From Cyclina sinensis (taxonomy: Eukaryota; Mollusca; Bivalvia; Venerida; Veneridae), in the NCBI GenBank assembly GCA_012932295.1, contig JAAONU010000019.1:22949908-23013907 (forward strand): DNA of 64,000 nt. The letters run 5' to 3'. Below the pieces are notes generated by a model that saw only the letters and a list, made by a program, of their open reading frames with translations, made no database searches and was not told the origin of the DNA. Positions 11,721 through 23,126 of this stretch are shown one piece after another (position 1 is the first letter of the stretch; every line of letters begins with the position of its first letter). Both the position numbers and the translations under genes were made by a program.

Positions 11721-12280
11721 TTTTAGCTCACCTGTCACGTAGTGACAGAGTGAGCTATGTGATCGCCTTTTGTACGTCGTTCGTCCGTCGCCTGTCCGTC
11801 CGTCCACAATTAGTTTGTTAACACTCTAGTGGTCACATTTTGCTTCAATTGCCATGCAACTTGGTTAGGATGTTTGTCTCATTAATTTTTCTGACGAGTT
11901 CGAATATGGGTTATCTGGGATGAAAAACTAGGTCACATGGGCCAAACAATAGAAAAATCTTATTGACATTCTAGAGGCCACATTAAGTCCAAATAGTTTA
12001 TAATGGAAATTTGTCAGAATGTTTTTTTTTTTGATGATTTCTAGGTCAAGTTTAAATATGGATTACCTATGTTCAACATCTAGGTCACAGAGCCCAAATA
12101 TGGAAAATCTTGTTAACAGTCTAGAGGCTACTTTGTTAGTCTAAATATCTTTGAAATTCGTCAGAAAGGTTGTTTCAATGATTTCTATCTCAAGTTCGAA
12201 TATCGGTCATCTGGGGTCAAAAACTAGGTCACAGACCTCAAATATAGAAACACCTTGTAAACACTCTAGAGGTAATATGT
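11721..12280 (+). mobile_element. Helentron-like non-autonomous element, 3'-truncated
   Basis: It begins TTTTAGCTCAC and folds immediately into a hairpin: GCTCACCTGTCAC, loop GTA, GTGACAGAGTGAGC. Next comes a CGTCCGTCGCCTGTCCGTCC-type stretch. The body consists of about three tandem units of roughly 147 bp, marked by ACTCTAGTGG / TCTAGAGGCC / TCTAGAGGCT / TCTAGAGGTA at about 11824, 11971, 12120 and 12264. The terminal sequence matches the element at 45931-47432. No 3' end is seen; it stops where MMP-derived sequence resumes. Confidence 0.75.
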
Positions 12281-12583
12281 TCTCTGCTCGGCAAGAGGTC
12301 GATTAGAGATAAGGATTAATTAATTTGTACTACACCACAGAAAAGCGGTAAGTCTTATATTTTATATTATATTAAAACAGAAAACAAGCCCGTAAAATAT
12401 TTGTTGCCTAGTGTGCCGAAACGAAAGATAAAGCAACACCAATGTCCATTTTGTTTGCCAATGAGTTAGCCTTTATCTATCGTGGAGAAAAACATCGTTC
12501 GGTACAGATTTGAAACTTCTATCTTATAACAGATTTAAGGAGGCTTTTGCAGGCATTTCGCTCTAAAATGAGACTGTTCCTAC

Positions 12584-12766
12584 CCCGAACATGTACCACT
12601 GGTAGTCAGCGAACTGATTCTTGTGAATGAACGCTGCATTTGGCTTGTAAGGCAGGTCCTCCTCGTTACAGCTCACGGAATTAACATTACCTTTGTTCTT
12701 TAACCGTTAGTTTATCTGTGTACGACAATACTTTCCAAGTGACTGTCTCATTCTTCCATTTGGGTC
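12584..12766 (-). pseudogene. MMP pseudogene fragment: exon 4 copy joined to part of exon 9
   Basis: On the minus strand, 12766-12691 is a 76-base exon identical in length to exon 4 of the working MMP (31185-31110). Its acceptor (TTTCAG), donor (GTAATG) and reading frame are all intact; it encodes PKWKNETVTWKVLS..., the start of the catalytic domain. At 12659-12584 follows the 3' half of the hemopexin exon 9 (motifs KPNAAFIHKN, QWYMFG) with its GTAGGA donor. Exons 5-8 and the first half of exon 9 are missing at the 12660 junction, so no functional enzyme can be made. Confidence 0.85.
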
Positions 12767-12810
12767 CTGAAATTAACATCTGATCCAGTAAAACATACAT
12801 GTAGTTAGAT

Positions 12811-14255
12811 ACTTAACCGCTGAAATATTTGACCTCGACAAAGCCAATAATGACCCCAAGTGCATTACATATATCGGTGTGAAGGGCCACTACACAATTA
12901 TGCTACATGCAAAATAACTAAGCATATGATTTGTAGCTGATTTGATTTTAAAAAGGAATTTTTAACTTAAAAATTTTAAATCGCCTGCGATAAATTCGAG
13001 CTCAACAAAAATATGTACTTTCATGGCGTGACCCTTTAAAATGTAAAAGACATTCCTGAAAAGTTATTCAACTTTAAAAATAATAACAAGTAAGTTTTGC
13101 AGAAAACAGAATAACGAAGTGCAAGACAAAAAATTGTAAACACGTGCTTGCTCGTTGTCACGAAAACGCGTTTGCGCCGACCCACGATTCTCTGCAACTG
13201 AGGCGACAAATTTCGACAGAATGCTGACAATTGCCTTTAAATGTACAGAAATTTTTGTTTTAGAAGAATATAAGAAAAGCGAAACAGGTCATTTTCTCGA
13301 CTTGAGCATCATTTACATATGCGTGTAACCCGTTACAATTATTTTAAATATGACATAAAATGCATTCACATTGTTTATAACGTGTCAGTGCAAAGACAGC
13401 GTCGCAACGTATTCATTTTATGTACACATGCGTATACAATTAAAAGATACTTTCATAACTTTAATTTATGTGGTTCCGTAGTTAAAGTTCCCGCCTTTTA
13501 AAAAAAGCTTTTAGTTTTTTTTTAAAGAAATCAAGCATTTAAAGACAGTAAGAAGTTGTTTTATACTGCTATGCTTTTGTGTTACTTTTCATAACAGTGC
13601 ATGGTAGGACTTTAACAAAACGTTTCAGCATACATACTATTTTTTTCTTTATGTTATTGTTGTTTCTGCACACATTTGTTTCCCATTTTTGTTATTAAGG
13701 CTTCTGTGCTTCTGGCAAATTCATTCTTTCTTTCCTTCTTGAAGGAATAGTTAGAAGAAAACATCTGTTGAAATGTAAGTTTTATTATTACTTTGGTAGC
13801 TTTTTGTTATCTGTCTATGGACTTGCGACACCATAATTCGGTACAAATTTACTTTCCTGCACACCCCGCCCCCCGCCCCACCCTTCTTTCTACTTTTTTA
13901 TTTGCCGAGTGTGGTAGGTGGAACTGAGCTGACATCACAGAACAAAAAAATCACTTAATAATTTCACTTATCCAGTTAATTAAAAATATTGAAAAATACC
14001 AAGGAAAATCCCTATCAAGAACACAGAAGTAGACGGAGTGATATACAAATGAGCTTTGACCTACACTATGGCATGTGAATCGTTACAATATTCAATGCTT
14101 ACCTTTGTATTCTCTGTTGTTTCATGTGTTTTGTAAAATTATACCAGTTTTTATTGTATAGTTTTTAATAGTATTTAATAATATGTTCATTTATAGTCAA
14201 TAAATTTACGTTTGTATTTGATACTTTAAATGTAAACATTGAATATTGCAACGTT
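12811..14255. other. Intergenic, nothing recognised
   Basis: AT-rich sequence with a short C-rich stretch at 13861-13885. No supported exon or repeat family. Confidence 0.5.
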
Positions 14256-14259
14256 TCAG

Positions 14260-14322
14260 ATGCCATAGACGGCCGTACATTTGAAAACCCGTGGATGCTG
14301 ATTCAGTCAAGAACACAGGGAG
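14260..14322 (+). CDS. Isolated exon-like segment (63 nt)
   Basis: The acceptor ACGTTTCAG is followed by 63 bases open in one frame (AIDGRTFENPWMLIQSRTQG after two leading bases) and then by a strong donor GGGAG|GTAAGC. Length is a multiple of three, so it is a symmetric exon. The translation looks protein-like, but no adjoining exons were found within 4 kb on either side. Could be chance or a lone exon of an unrecognised plus-strand gene. Confidence 0.3.
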
Positions 14323-14674
14323 GTAAGCTGGTATATCTGTGATGAAATACTTCAGTAGGATAGCGTCCCTTAGAATAGTTCATATGAAAATTAGGGAATA
14401 GATTTTAGTTTCGCGTGTGATATATTATAGTGTCTGTGACTAATCACCCAGACCTACGGGTCAGCTGCGAACAAAATAAATCAAACAAGGTATCGTCAGT
14501 TTTTTAAAAATTTCAAGTTGGGTAAATATGTAGTTTATACACATATATGTAGTTTTCCAGAAACCAGAATCTATATAAGCCCTTGTTTGGCGTTTGCATA
14601 TATGGTTTAGAGATATGATAGGTTTGCAGTGTGAACTTGTATTGCATATTTTCATTCGTCTGTTTCATGATATA

Positions 14675-14745
14675 ATATCGTATCGTATCGTATCGTATTT
14701 CATCATATCATATCGTCATCTCATGCCATGCCATGTCATGTCATT
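14675..14745. repeat. (ATCGT)n / (ATGCC, ATGTC) pentamer array
   Basis: Imperfect pentanucleotide repeats: ATCGT copies, then CATAT, then CATGC/CATGT variants. Confidence 0.9.
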
Positions 14746-14989
14746 TCAAATTATGGAAGTCAGATGCAGAGATTTCGTTTTGTTTTATTTAAAATTTAAC
14801 AGTAAATGTATTATAAACTGTACTGATATTACACAGGTTTCAAAGAATAAACATGGATCTTGAACTATCGGTTATGTGACATATCTATGGCAGTACAATG
14901 TTCGCGTGTCATTACTCTATTCGGTGCAGCCCGGTTGCTATTTTGTGTAAATTGTTCAAGAATGACCTGTATGATATTCGGCAAAAATT

Positions 14990-15360
14990 CTAACTTTCCT
15001 TTGACGATTTCGTGGGGTAAGAAAAAAATATTTACCCAGGGCGGGTTTCGAACCCGCGACCACTCGTTTGCGAGTCATGTGCTCTAACAACTGATCTACG
15101 TGGCTGGTGATAGTACGTAAATAACCATATCACCTATATTAGTCCTGTGACATTCTCCCCTGTTCAATAAGAATTCGCCCTCGAATTCACAGACATAGAG
15201 ACTTATCTGTCGTATGTATCTCCCCTGGGAGCTTTATCTGATGCGCCGTAACTGATATAGCTCAACGGGGAACTACATCCGTGCTGAGTGCAACGGATAT
15301 AACTCTCGATGAAGGGGAGCTGTATTCGTCAAGACGCTCTATTTTGACGGATACAAATCT
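14990..15360 (-). mobile_element. tRNA-derived SINE with long body
   Basis: The minus strand has a tRNA-like head: A-box-like GTAGATCAGTTGTTAGAG, and a strong T-arm in which GCGGG pairs with CCCGC around TTCGAAA (15041-15057). The body extends towards 15360. The acceptor stem does not pair and there is no CCA context, so a functional tRNA is not supported. The far boundary is uncertain. Confidence 0.6.
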
Positions 15361-15925
15361 CCATAAATGATTCAGAAACTAAAGGCGTAACTTACGCCTA
15401 AGATAAATATTTATCCATATATGTTTGTATTTTCATGTATATCAAACTCGATAATTAATTCTAACTATGTACTGTTCACTTAATTAAGACTAACACCGTC
15501 TATAAAGTATGTTTCTTCCGTTTTCTAAATTCATCATCATCATCATTATCATCTCGATTTAATGCACCATTCCTTTCTTATATGAGAGTTTTTCAAATTG
15601 TAAAATAAAAGCTCTTATTTTGAAATAATCATGTTGAATTTGAAATCACAACGTCTCGGACCTAGACGTCATTGTGGTCGAGATTTTACGAAGTTTTATT
15701 GTTATCCCAGCGACCATATAATCACAGTTCTACCGGCATGTTGTGCAAGTTAATAAAAGCACTTAATGGCTTCTCTTAACTCATATAATAAATTTACAAC
15801 AACTTTTAACTAAAATGTCAAATGTTCATAATGTATCGATCCCCGTCCAATATATGAATCTAAATAAAGACATAAACGGCCATAATTATGACCTGACTTA
15901 CTGTAAACATCAAGATCGTTTTCTC
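15361..15925. other. Intergenic, nothing recognised
   Basis: Apart from a short CATCATCAT run at 15532-15550, no structure was found. Confidence 0.5.
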
Positions 15926-15929
15926 AATT

Positions 15930-16262
15930 TTGGATGAGGATGATTGTGATGATGATGATATAAACAACTTAAATGTTGATTATTATTAAAACGACTGCGG
16001 TGATGACGATGATAATAAAGCAAGTAATGCTGAAGATCTTGTAACTTCTGATGATGTTGATTATATAAATGATTAAAATGACAGTGGCGATGATGTTTTA
16101 ATGGTGATAGTAATAATAACGACAACAATGTCAATAATGTTAGTATTGATAAGTTTGTTTGATTGTTGTTGGTTGACGACGACAATGATGATAATGATGA
16201 TAGCTTTGCCAATGATGATGAAGACTACTTGCAACATGATGATGATGATGAAGTTTATCATG
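15930..16262. repeat. Imperfect (GAT)n / (AAT)n trinucleotide tract
   Basis: GATGATGATGATA-type runs alternate with AAT and GAC triplets. This explains the opposing His-rich, Ile-rich and Met-rich open frames, which are not genes. Confidence 0.85.
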
Positions 16263-16264
16263 GT

Positions 16265-18220
16265 AAGAGTTTTTAGGTTCACAGCCGACATTGTTCTATT
16301 TGTGGCCGACTTGTTGTAAATCAAATTTGTCAGTCACTTCATGATGGGCTTTATACGGCATAATAGAGCCGTAAGAACTTACACTAGAAAAACATTTCTG
16401 AAAAAAAAAATTCTTAATGTATCATACCACAGACACAAAATTTTCCATATAAGTTATTATTTACTTATGAAAAATATTTCAGTGTTTGCCAAATTAGAAT
16501 AACTTCACATAAGTCCCCATACAGACAACATACCATGGTTTTGGTGAAATCTTATTAACGCTCTAACGTCTTGTTTCACTGTCATCAGTAATTGATTAAA
16601 AGTGATATTATTCCGTGATATATGCTAAAGCTGACATTCTCTTACATCGGACGGTGAAGAACATGTAAGTACTTGGCCCAGTACGTGTTAGAATGGAAAT
16701 AGATTTTGAAGTTTTTGTGATCTACCATTGTTTATATCACGGTTTCTCGTTCATATACGTAATTATTAAACACTCAGTCCTACGGCTATGAACTCGACAC
16801 CGTGGTATATTCGGTGGTATATCACTCACACTATAAATCTATTTCCTAAATATGAACAAAGTACCTATCCCGTGACTAAAGGGTTTATTTCTTTACCGAT
16901 AAAAGGGTAAAAATACTTTATATTATGATGTGTTTCTGTAACTAAATCTGAGACAGTAACTTAGTTTTGATTGTTCTTCACAACTACAACCAGAATTTTT
17001 ACATATATAAACATTTTTTTATGCATCATCGTCCAATCTGTGAGTCAGTCGCTTTAACGTGTTCTATTATAAAAATAATTCTCTCCGTGGACTAGCAAGT
17101 TTTTCTCCCTAGGTGTTTTTTTTTCCCACTTTATCCTCTGGCCTGTTGCCAAGTCAACATAGGTTTTTAAACAAAGCTAAAGTACATCACAGTAAGTATA
17201 GTGTTGTGATATCAACGCTAAATACCGGAATTCCCAGGGAATTTGATAAAATTGACCTGCTTCATGAGTTCAAGTAGCGGTATGTCTCTTTGTCCACTTC
17301 CTGCTTTATCACAGAGTATTTTTCCGACATTGCGAAAAACAGGGTTGAATTATAAGACCTATCACGCAAACCCTGCTTTGAGTAGCTACTTAAAATGGAT
17401 TGGTCTATGCTAACTTAAAAAATACCAGAAAAGTTTCGTTTGTTTTAAAAGAACACGACACACTCCCATATGTATGGATGGTAGAAAGATGTTTACGTGC
17501 AATTTAAATTATGGTGACTGATGTGTGCCATGTCGTATGAGCGCATTTTCGGGGTGAGCCGTTCAAAGATAAAACAGGATATTCACCTAGTGAGAATTGC
17601 ACAGGTGAACACTGAGCACTGGACCTGAAATATAAGTTTTTTTTTCTTTTTTAGTTTGAATTATATACCGTTTGTGCACTATCGCAGTGACGTCAGCGAT
17701 CGCGCGCTTGTGTTCTGCGTGATACAACGTGTAAGATATATCACGCTCAATTTCTTCTTTGTTTATTTTCGGCGAAATGCAAAAAGTGTTAGAAAATCAC
17801 CTTTTATCATTATTCCCGAAACTAAAACATACCGCTTAAAAGTTTTCTGGTACAAAAATACGTTTTGTCGTTGAGAAAGCAGTTCAAAGTTATCAGATGG
17901 CATGCTTTCGCGAAACTTGAACAATTTCTATTGAAACGAAATAGACATGCTTATATTTTCAGAAATACTTCCTGTTTGAAGATACTTTTGATTGTCCTAT
18001 TTTAAAGGTAAAAAATTGTTTAGACTGATTATATCTGACAGAATTCCAAATGCACGGGAAATCATCTTTGTTATGAGATTTCAGTAGCATGAAACTAATA
18101 TAGAATTAAAAAAGGAAAATTTAAATATATATATATATAGAGATTCTGAGTTCATGATAAACGTCACGTATAAGTAGATATAACATTGTCATTTCCGGCT
18201 GTATCCTGATCGAGCCAAGT
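16265..18220. other. Intergenic, no supported gene
   Basis: A 72-codon frame at 17656-17874 lacks splice sites or recognisable domains. A TGACGTCA octamer occurs at 17688-17695 beside a CG-rich patch. Nothing else stands out. Confidence 0.5.
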
Positions 18221-18224
18221 TTTT

Positions 18225-18375
18225 TTAACACTAAGGCAGACTCTGATATCTCAGTGGTGAGAGAGTCTTTTCTGTTGACCCGGAAGGTCACGAATTCGAA
18301 TACCAGCATAGCTCGAGATCTGTCTTTGAGGAAAGCCGCTAAATCCACACGAAAGGTGAACAGAGAGAGGAGCAA
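18225..18375 (+). mobile_element. tRNA-derived SINE fragment (plus orientation)
   Basis: An A-box-like ATATCTCAGTGGTGAGAG is followed about 35 bases later by a B-box-like GAATTCGAATACC. The tail continues to about 18375. Stem pairing is too poor for a working tRNA. Confidence 0.55.
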
Positions 18376-19010
18376 CTAAGTTGTATTGCAATAGAGTTAA
18401 AATGATTTACCATATAATAAATCATTGCAACTATCGACGTTAATGTACTGTGTTTTCAGGATAGCTTCACATGAGGTGTATAAACTGATATATAAATACA
18501 TGCCAATGAAAATACAACTACGTCCTGGTATGTAAAAAGGTCAAGGATTTCTTTTCAACAACGAGATCTTAAAGCGACTGACCTACAGATTGGTCGACGA
18601 CAAATAAAAAAGAAAATGTTTTTACATTGAGAAAATCTAGTTGTTATTGTGAAAAAATCTAAACTAAGCCACTGTCATTTTTGGTTGCAGAAAAACATCA
18701 TAATATAAAGGTTTACACGATTTAATCAGTAAAAAATTAACCCAGTTAGTCACGTGGTAGATACTTAGTTAATATCGTTAATTTTGAACATCTGTAATAA
18801 CAAGTGTTTGTGACTCAGTCGTCTAGAGGAACATTTTTGTCATTGACTGCCTTTTTCCCGGTGACTTAAGTGGTCTACTCAATAACAATTAAGATCAGAA
18901 AAAAAGTTCTAAGTGGTGCTTTATAGGTAATGATAAATATGTGAGCCCAAACACAAACCCGATCATTTTAATTCAAACACTGTATCAGAGTTACTTTTTT
19001 TTAAATCGTT

Positions 19011-21307
19011 ATGTTGAAGACATTTTGCTTTTTATCTGTTTTAACTTTACTTTTGTTGTTAACATTTGCCTTCGCGGAGGAACCTGGCAAATATTCTTAC
19101 GATGCCCAAATTCTTGAGAAGATGATTAGGATGGAGCTTAAGGTGGAAAAGATGGAAAATGAGATAAAGCAAACACAGTCGAAAGTCGTGACAGTTTTAG
19201 AGCAAGTTTCCCAAGTGCTAGAGAATAAAACAACAGAGTTGGAACTCTTGCAAGGTGACGTATTGTTTTTTGTTTTTAACGTCATATAAGCGTTGCGAAT
19301 CTTAAATAAGGTAAATTAATTTTAATCTGTGGTGAGAATTATTAGTGTTTTGTTAAGTGTTTTTAATTTGCGGTCTTAAATTGGCAGGAATCACGTCAAT
19401 CTCCAAAATAAAAAGCCCCATCTTTCGCCAAATTTATTCTATGCTAACCAATGAAATACTAAGTTCATATCATATCACATCACATCACATCACATCATAT
19501 TTCATATGACTGATACGGATTATATATCACTCAATGCAGAATTGTCAGAACTTGGTCTTACATCAGACAAAAGTATTAAAGCAACAGAACAGTGTAATCA
19601 AGTCATTCATATCTGCACGACTTTTCGGCTACATTTTTCAATGTAAACAAGAAATATCTTTATAGACGATGATCGACGTAGGTACAGTTATAAGAGTATA
19701 CATTTTTGACATTGGCAAACATTTATAGCGTGTAGTAATCGAATGTACTAGTCTATAACAGTTGAGGTTATAAATCAAAAATAAATGTGCCAATATCATT
19801 TTTAGTAAATTAAATGAAATTTTAGTCGTATTTATTATATATTTAGTCCAATTAGTATGATTTTTCATGGTAACAATGTTTATATATTAAATTAACGACT
19901 GAATAATAATATTATTTTGCCAAAATAATATTATTATTCAGTCGTTAATGTAATATATAAACATTGTTACCATGAAAAATCATACTAATTGGACTAAATA
20001 TATAATAAATACGACTAATATAATTTTCAGAGCCAGTTAAAGTAACTATTACGAATTCTGTCCTAAAATTTCATAACAGCAGTCTTCTAACCAGTGCTAA
20101 ACGTCCTTCCTCGGCTGAAGATTTTGTAATTGAAAATTATATTAGGTACAAATGTAGGTCAAAATCGTTTTTGACACAGTAACGCCGAAAAAGAAAGATA
20201 TAATCAGAAGCCTATAAAGAAAACACCTTTATATTCTTGACCCAATAAGTTATCTTCAATAAGTTGTTATATAATCTTGGCCTATGTCTCAAGTTTTCAA
20301 GAATACAAGTACTGTCTTCAGTTTCAGTTTGTGGTTTTAATCGACCCGGATTGTGAGCTGTTGAAGAAAAAAACTATTTTAAAATAACAGCTAAAGCTTC
20401 ACACTGCAAAGACATTTATATCTAATTATTTTGCAGTTCAACTTACAATATTACCAGCAGTTCTCGAGTTGAATATTTGCCCACTGCTACTTAAAAGGCA
20501 GCCATATCTTTGCACTTAAGATATCATCAAATTTGATATCGTCACTGGCGATCTTATAAATAGTTATTTATTGAAGTAGACCTGTAATAATAAGGTATTG
20601 GGTGAGCATGATCGTTTTTCATGTGATGAAGCCATGGGTAAATGTCTTCTTTGTGTTCATATAACAAAAATATGCCAACTTTTACCAAAACCAACAATTA
20701 TTCTGTTTCTTTCCTGTCAGAAAAGCATTTATGTTGTTGACATATTTCTTACAAAAACAAAACAAAACAAAAACAAAAAAACAAACAAAAAACAACGCGG
20801 GAGCCATCGTTTTTTGATATAACAGGGTCTTCATATTCGGACGAGTTATGACCGTTATGTTTTAATATCTGTCTTTTTTTTCACTTTACAGACAGGATTG
20901 AAATGCCAGTGGTCGCGTTCAGTGCTTATGATCCTGTAGATAAAAGTCTGGACACCTTCCAGTTACTAATACTAAAAAACGTCACCCTTAACAAGGGCGA
21001 TGGTTACGACAATGTCACTGGTATTTTCACCTCCCCTGTTACAGGACTGTACTACTTCACTGTTCATGTCTGCACTTACTCAAGTAAAGGTTTCTACTAT
21101 GGCATCATCTTGGAACACAGAACAATAGCCCTGAGCACACAGTACGACGCTAATCACTACGACTGTAGTTCAGTGACTGCAATCACCATGGTAACAACAG
21201 GACAGCGGGTCTGGGTAAAGTGTATCAACGGAGACAGTAGTAGTCAACAATTATATGAGGGTTCATACACGCGGACAACGTTCTCAGGCGTTCTCCTGCA
21301 AAGATAA
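19011..21307 (+). CDS. Secreted coiled-coil C1q-domain protein (C1qDC), two exons
   Basis: Exon 1 is 19011-19254 and exon 2 is 20892-21307, joined at CTTGCAAG|GTGACG and TTTACAG|ACAGG. Exon 1 ends in phase 1 and exon 2 supplies the two missing bases, giving LELLQ-DRIEMP and a 219-residue protein. Residues 1-23 are a signal peptide (Leu-rich core, cleavage likely after FAFA). Residues about 28-80 form a heptad coiled coil (KMIRMELKVEKMENEIKQ). Residues about 85-219 are a full C1q domain with VAFSAYDP, NKGDGYDN, GIFTSPVTGLYYF and the terminal TFSGVLLQ. Family knowledge: such molluscan proteins are secreted oligomeric recognition lectins in haemolymph immunity; the ligand cannot be read from sequence. 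A near-identical but broken exon lies at 5.9 kb. The intron holds a large palindrome. Confidence 0.93.
19465..19502. repeat. (ATCAC)n microsatellite in the C1q intron
   Basis: Six pentamer units of ATCAC/ATCAT type. Confidence 0.9.
19822..20018. repeat. Near-perfect 197 bp palindrome in the C1q intron
   Basis: Arms 19822-19919 and 19921-20018 (98 bp each) are reverse complements around a single C at 19920. I found one mismatch (AATTTAAT against AATGTAAT). The arms are very AT-rich. No known transposon terminus is evident. It could form a long hairpin in the pre-mRNA or a cruciform in DNA, could be a foldback element, or could be a snap-back assembly artefact. Confidence 0.95.
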
Positions 21308-21584
21308 AGATAATGGGTTCAGTGTGTTGCACAAAATAGACAAATATTTATATACAGTGATAAAATGATATAATGGTGTGAAACTGTAGTTAGTAGACAG
21401 TGCAAAAAATACAAATGTACATTTTATCTTGAAATCTTAAATGTTCTTTAGAAAGAAATTGATTTCTTTAATGACGTTTAAACATAAAAAGTGGAAGTTT
21501 AATGATAATTACGATGTCCCTGCTTAAGACAAAAACTTGTGTATAACTAACTTAACTTGACAGTTCGTCCTGTTCTCCTTTTAT
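20596..21584. repeat. Duplication B, right copy (C1q locus)
   Basis: Aligns with 5634-6590 over the 3' part of the intron, the C1q exon and 3' flank. Homology stops at CTCCTTTT|ATGCACCCG, where a repeat element begins. Confidence 0.85.
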
Positions 21585-22200
21585 GCACCCGAAGGAAGGC
21601 ATATAATAATCGCACTGTCTGTCCGTTCGTCCATCCGTCCGTCCCTCCGTCTGTCTGTCCGGTAAAATTTTCTCCACACTTCTTCTCCAAAACCGCTTGG
21701 AAGATTTCATTGAAACTTCACAGGAATATTAGTCACCAAGCCTTGTTGTGCATAACGTCAGGAGTTTCTGCTCAGATTATTTTGGCAGTGTTATGTGCAC
21801 TTGGTCATTTGATACTCTAACTTCTATATTAAAATCTTGTCCATGCTTCAACCACTGGAGGATTTCATTGAAACTTCACAGGAATGTTTGTCACGAAGCC
21901 TTGTTGTGCATGTCTTCAGAAGTTTTTGCTCAGATTATTTTGGCAGAGTTAATTGCACTTGGTCATTTTTTTTCTCTTACTTCTATATTAAAATCTTCTC
22001 CACGCTACTGGAGGATTTCATTGAAACTACACAGGAATGTTTGTCACCAAACCTAGCTGTGCATATCGTCACGAGTTTCTTGTCGGATTATTTTTGGCAG
22101 TGTTATGGGTCCTTAGTCATCTTTTACTTTAACTTCTATATTAAAATCTTGTCCAAGCTACATCTCTAAAACCGCTTGGGGGATTTTATTATATGACCAA
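21585..22200 (+). mobile_element. Tandem-unit repeat element (CCGTCCGTC type)
   Basis: It starts ATGCACCCGAAGGAAGGCAT, then CTGTCCGTTCGTCCATCCGT, then about three units of roughly 154 bp. The unit marker TTCATTGAAACT(T/A)CACAGGA occurs at about 21708, 21863 and 22017. Overlapping open frames across it are repeat artefacts. The 3' boundary is approximate. Confidence 0.75.
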
Positions 22201-22925
22201 CGACACAGGAAAAAGGGCACTCCGACATAACTTTTGGAAACTGACCTTTTTACTTTTTTTTGAACAAATGATATCCCAGAATTAATGTCTGAAAATTTCA
22301 GCTTACTGCATAGTGCAGATACGACGTACTTTTATGTTTAAGAGGAACATGATGGGCAAATTTGATCTTCTTTAAAATGACGTCACATACCCTAATCTGA
22401 CGTTAGATTATATCTACGTTCCTGTTGGAATTAAATTTAAAATGACAGATTTCAGACGTTTAAATTTTACATATTTTATTTTTAAGATTCAATACCTTTT
22501 CAGTGTATCCAACATTTTAACAAAAATGTTATTGTTAACATTCAAAATTGTGTTTTGTTCAGTTGATATCATTTTATACAAGGAAGAACTGTCCCCAAAA
22601 ACTGTTGCCATGGTAATAATTATCAAGAAATTTGATACAGAATAGTCATTTTTGAAGGACAATATTCAGGCTATCAATATTTCACTTTAATTTTAGATTG
22701 GAAGAGTACAAAAATTTTGCCATTTTTACTGATTTTCAATTCAGTATATTTCAACTGTATACCAAATGCCCGAGTGCCCTTTTTCCCGTGACGTTGGTCA
22801 TATATAAAATATCAGTAGGGGTTGGGAGTAAAACAATATTGTTTGTATTCAAGGCCAAACTCACAGCTTTCTATTTCATTGAATAATTATGTCTTTAGCC
22901 TACATATAAGAATCTGAAGCAGAAA
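22201..22925. other. Intergenic, nothing recognised
   Basis: AT-rich; no supported exon. Confidence 0.5.
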
Positions 22926-22926
22926 A

Positions 22927-23126
22927 ACATTACTTTAGCATTTACCTTCAGTTCATGCTCGATTTTTTGTCTGATCTCTTTTCAACAGGCATATTCAATT
23001 ATATATTTACACCAGTTTAATTTCAAACATTACTTTAGCATTTACCTTCAGTTCATGCTCGATTTTTTGTCTGATCTCTTTTCAACAGGCATATTCAATT
23101 ATATATTTACGCCAGTTTCATTTCAA
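22927..23126. repeat. Perfect-period 100 bp tandem duplication
   Basis: ACATTACTTTAGCATTTACC begins at 22927 and again at 23027. The two 100-base units differ at only about two positions, so the duplication is recent. Confidence 0.95.

Larger units (their letters stand above)
10795..12810. repeat. Duplication C, left copy: decayed fragment of the MMP locus
   Basis: Three blocks match the MMP gene in the same order and orientation: 10795-11720 matches about 25160-26090 (downstream flank), 12281-12659 matches about 27456-27842 (includes part of hemopexin exon 9), and 12660-12810 matches about 31086-31230 (includes exon 4). Source segments 26.09-27.46 kb and 27.84-31.09 kb are absent. In place of the first gap sits the transposable element at 11721-12280. 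Confidence 0.85.

Noticed and set aside
15000..15110. Possible functional tRNA gene on the minus strand
   Set aside because: The T-arm is good but the acceptor stem does not pair and the anticodon arm is irregular; fits a SINE head.
15910..16324. His-rich, Ser-rich and Met-rich frames on both strands
   Set aside because: Generated by the imperfect trinucleotide repeat.
17688..17695. TGACGTCA as a CRE promoter element
   Set aside because: A single octamer with no adjacent gene start; chance occurrence is plausible.
19638..19868. 76-codon minus-strand frame in the C1q intron
   Set aside because: AT-rich frame running into the palindrome arm; no protein-like features.
21557..22169. Three overlapping frames of 87-110 codons
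   Set aside because: They lie entirely inside a tandem-unit transposable element and repeat the same peptide phrase each unit.
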